Positions 62,080-64,000 of a stretch of DNA of 64,000 bases are shown one piece after another (position 1 is the first letter of the stretch; each line of letters begins with the position of its first letter). Location of the stretch: NCBI GenBank assembly GCA_026388155.1, contig JAPLKI010000019.1:59054-123053 (forward strand), in the 5' to 3' direction. The notes beneath the pieces are model-generated. The model searched no databases, was not told the DNA's origin, and worked only from the letters and a program-made list of their open reading frames with translations. The position numbers and the translations under genes are program-made. The stretch is from Elusimicrobiota bacterium. GTDB taxonomy: Bacteria > Elusimicrobiota > Elusimicrobia > Elusimicrobiales > UBA9959.

Positions 62080-62195
62080 CGCCGCCAGTAAGGCCGTCTT
62101 CGCTTTGCTAAGCCAAGCCAGCCTTACGCGCGGCGGAGAATTGACAGTAGGCCCTTCAGGCTGGTTTCGCTTTACTAAGCCAAACCGGCCTGAAG
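62080..62195 (+). repeat. Twin stem-loops with a conserved 26-nt loop
   Basis: Stem 1: CGCCGC-N2-GTAAGGC (62080-62094) / GCCTTAC-N2-GCGGCG (62121-62135). Stem 2: CTTCAGGC (62154-62161) / GCCTGAAG (62188-62195). The stems differ, but both 26-nt loops (62095-62120 and 62162-62187) match at 20 positions, sharing TTCGCTTT-N-CTAAGCCAA. Three imperfect AACCAxAxAATxxGGT repeats follow to 62295. A further hairpin GGGAAGC-AAA-GCTTCCC lies at 62044-62060. Confidence 0.6.
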
Positions 62196-62270
62196 CGCAA
62201 GGTAAAAGCGAACTTATACAAAACCAGACAATAAGGTAAAAGAACCAAATAATAAGGTCAGGGGAAGCTT

Positions 62271-63818
62271 ATGCGAAACCAAACAATGCGGTATTTCCTT
62301 TATGCCAGAAAATCAACGGACGAACCTGACAGGCAGATATTATCCATAGAGGGACAGCTTGCCGAATTACGCGAGTACGCCAAAAAAGACAACCTCATAA
62401 TCGTAAAAGAATTTATTGAAAGCAAAACAGCCAAAGAACCGGGCCGGGAAAAATTTAATGATATGATTGCCGCCATGGAACAAGGGACCGCTAACGGCAT
62501 TATCTCCTGGCACCCTGACCGCCTTGCCCGAAACTCCATAGACGGCGGCAGGATTATCTACCTTGTGGATACCGGCAAAATAACCGCCCTTAAATTTCCC
62601 ACCTTTTGGTTTGACCCCACGCCGCAAGGCAAGTTTATGTTGTCCATAGCCTTCGGCCAATCTAAGTATTACGTTGATAATCTTTCTGAAAATATCCGGC
62701 GCGGTTTTAGACAGAAATTAAGAAACGGTATTTGGCCCTGTTGCGCCCCGCTCGGATACTTGAACGACAAGAACACCCGGACCATCTTGCCGGATAAAGA
62801 CCGGGCGGTCTTTATCCGCAAGACCTTTGAGTTGTACGCCAGCGGCGACTATCCTTTGGCGGAGGTCAGGCGTATTATGAACGGCGTAGGGTTGAAAGGG
62901 CGGCATACCGCCCTTTCAACCTCGAACTACCAGTATATGCTCAAGAACCCGGTCTATTACGGAGTTATAAGGTATAAGGGCGAGATTTATGAGGGCAAGC
63001 ATGAGCCGATCATCACCAAAGCCTTATTTGATCGCTGCCAGGTGGTAATGACACGTAAAAGCAAACCCAAGAGCCCGAAATTGAAACCCTACACCTACCG
63101 CGGACTGTTCCATTGTAAGGAATGCGGTTGCTTTATAACTACCGAAACCCAGAAGAGCCATAACTACCTGCGCTGTACCAAGCGCAAGGGGCCTTGCGCC
63201 GAGCCTTATATAAGGGAAGAACTGATTACGGCCCAGATAAAAGGTGAATTAAAAACTGTTTCCTTACCCCCGGCCCTGGCCAATGGGCTCATCCTTATGG
63301 CGGAAAAGGAAAGAGCCGCATTGGCCCAGGCCGTGGGAGACTCCATCCAAAAGCTGCGAATTAAAATGGATACCCTTACCTGTAATTTAAATCTTCTTTT
63401 GGACATGGTCTTAGGTGGACAGTTGACGCAGGATGAATATGTCCAAAAGAAGTTTATAATTATCAATGACAAAAAGGTAATACAGGATAAATTGGCAGCT
63501 TTTGCACGGCAGAGTGTAAATCGGTTCGAACCTGAAATTAATTTTTACAGGGAGGCGGCTCACGTCGGGAAACTGGCGGAAAGCGGAAAACCTGATGAAA
63601 ACCGCGAAATATTGAAAAAGATTGGTTCGAACTTCCGGATTGGCGGGAAAGTGCTTTCGTTTGAATTCAAAAAACCTTGGGAATTCCTGCAAAATTTTAA
63701 TTCTGCGCGCGCGCAAAATCCGCAGAATTTTTCGGATTTTTTAAAAAGTGAAAAACTTCGGTGTTTTTTGCGTGAAGTCATAACCTTCTTCGCGCAACAT
63801 CCTGCGGAAACTTTATAG
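62271..63818 (+). CDS. Large serine recombinase
   Basis: Site-specific integrase of the island. The resolvase-type catalytic domain (residues 5-150) has YARKSTDEPDRQILSIEGQ (nucleophile S15) and WHPDRLARNSIDGG. The recombinase domain (170-270; GIWPCCAPLGYLNDKNTR, SNYQYMLKNPVYYGVIRYKG) is followed by a zinc ribbon (FHCKECGCF...LRCTKRKGPC) and a helical tail. 515 residues. AGGGGA precedes the ATG. The tail overlaps the right inverted repeat. The right attachment repeat lies 59 bp after the stop. Confidence 0.94.
   Translation: MRNQTMRYFLYARKSTDEPDRQILSIEGQLAELREYAKKDNLIIVKEFIESKTAKEPGREKFNDMIAAMEQGTANGIISWHPDRLARNSIDGGRIIYLVDTGKITALKFPTFWFDPTPQGKFMLSIAFGQSKYYVDNLSENIRRGFRQKLRNGIWPCCAPLGYLNDKNTRTILPDKDRAVFIRKTFELYASGDYPLAEVRRIMNGVGLKGRHTALSTSNYQYMLKNPVYYGVIRYKGEIYEGKHEPIITKALFDRCQVVMTRKSKPKSPKLKPYTYRGLFHCKECGCFITTETQKSHNYLRCTKRKGPCAEPYIREELITAQIKGELKTVSLPPALANGLILMAEKERAALAQAVGDSIQKLRIKMDTLTCNLNLLLDMVLGGQLTQDEYVQKKFIIINDKKVIQDKLAAFARQSVNRFEPEINFYREAAHVGKLAESGKPDENREILKKIGSNFRIGGKVLSFEFKKPWEFLQNFNSARAQNPQNFSDFLKSEKLRCFLREVITFFAQHPAETL
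63658..63750. repeat. Right copy of the 93-bp inverted repeat
   Basis: Lies inside the 3' part of the recombinase gene, in the same reading frame as the left copy. Confidence 0.9.
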
Positions 63819-63837
63819 AGACCTTTTGAAGTCGTTC

Positions 63838-63865
63838 TCCCTGGAATCCCCAGACCAGCCAGGGA
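63838..63865 (+). terminator. Hairpin after the recombinase gene
   Basis: TCCCTGG / CCAGGGA stem with 14-nt loop, 20 nt past the stop; no T-run. Confidence 0.4.
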
Positions 63866-63876
63866 CCGCGAGAAGC

Positions 63877-63909
63877 CGTCGCGGGCGTGGCCACGATGCG
63901 CGGCCCCGC
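63877..63909. repeat. Right attachment-site candidate (33-bp direct repeat)
   Basis: Exact copy of 52214-52246; palindromic centre CGTGGCCACG at 63886-63895. 63910-64000 is GC-rich with no gene seen. Confidence 0.75.
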
Positions 63910-64000
63910 ACCGCTCCTTGCCGCACGTTAGCCGCACGGTCGGCCACGCCGCGCGGCCGCCCATGCTCGCCGCAGGAAAGAAGGTCCGCAGGCTCGGCAC

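Overview
The window looks like chromosomal DNA of a diderm (Gram-negative type) bacterium with moderately high GC. LolA, an ExbB/ExbD/TonB set, lipoproteins and a TolA/TonB-type protein indicate an outer membrane. The gene content (PPDK, eukaryote-like kinase cluster, FtsK-LolA-PgsA-PgpA run) and the unusual word-based intergenic hairpins suggest a lineage such as Elusimicrobiota, but this is inference without database support. No rRNA, tRNA or CRISPR array was seen.

Layout. 0-12.3 kb: housekeeping genes (gmk, ppdK, an S9 peptidase, a GT39-like membrane glycosyltransferase, cinA, a thioredoxin-like lipoprotein, an RMD1/DUF155 protein, a glutamine synthetase). 12.4-17.7 kb: an accessory patch with a repeat element, a frameshifted Mrr-like/DEAH helicase gene carrying four helicase-associated repeats, an FRG-domain gene, and an ORF6N-domain gene. 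17.7-31.5 kb: a SulP-STAS-cNMP transporter, rpsO-pnp, accB, a small winged-helix protein, ftsK-lolA, pgsA-pgpA, an envelope protein and a DUF2723-TPR membrane protein. 31.9-39.7 kb: a signalling cluster (response regulator-GGDEF, Ser/Thr kinase, CHASE2 kinase-like protein with degenerate motifs, PP2C phosphatase, double-FHA protein). 39.8-41.9 kb: groES-groEL under a promoter with two CIRCE operators. 42-52 kb: two long inverted-repeat elements, an MFS transporter, YggS, YggU, MtnA, a GYF/coiled-coil protein, ExbB-ExbD-TonB, an SDR and cysteine synthase.

52.2-63.9 kb is a lower-GC genomic island bounded by a 33-bp direct repeat, with a large serine recombinase at its right end and the decayed 3' end of a related recombinase just outside its left end. 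It carries a short type II-like CBASS operon (CD-NTase, E2-like protein, patatin phospholipase, then a lipoprotein and a small helical protein). A divergent three-gene set (sigma-like factor, small helical protein, ImmA/IrrE metallopeptidase) is separated from it by a nested palindromic promoter region. The island also holds a restriction-modification system (methylase with a specificity-like C-terminus, endonuclease, controller protein).

The most unusual signals are: (1) the CBASS operon facing a sigma/small protein/peptidase set, which may be a new switch controlling CBASS; (2) a family of at least 15 intergenic hairpins whose arms are built from short locus-specific words around a partly conserved AAGGA-TCCTT-like centre; (3) two copies of a repeat element with conserved ends and variable interiors; (4) a 46-bp promoter/operator box shared by the ORF6N gene and the island methylase gene; and (5) a kinase with NFG in place of DFG.
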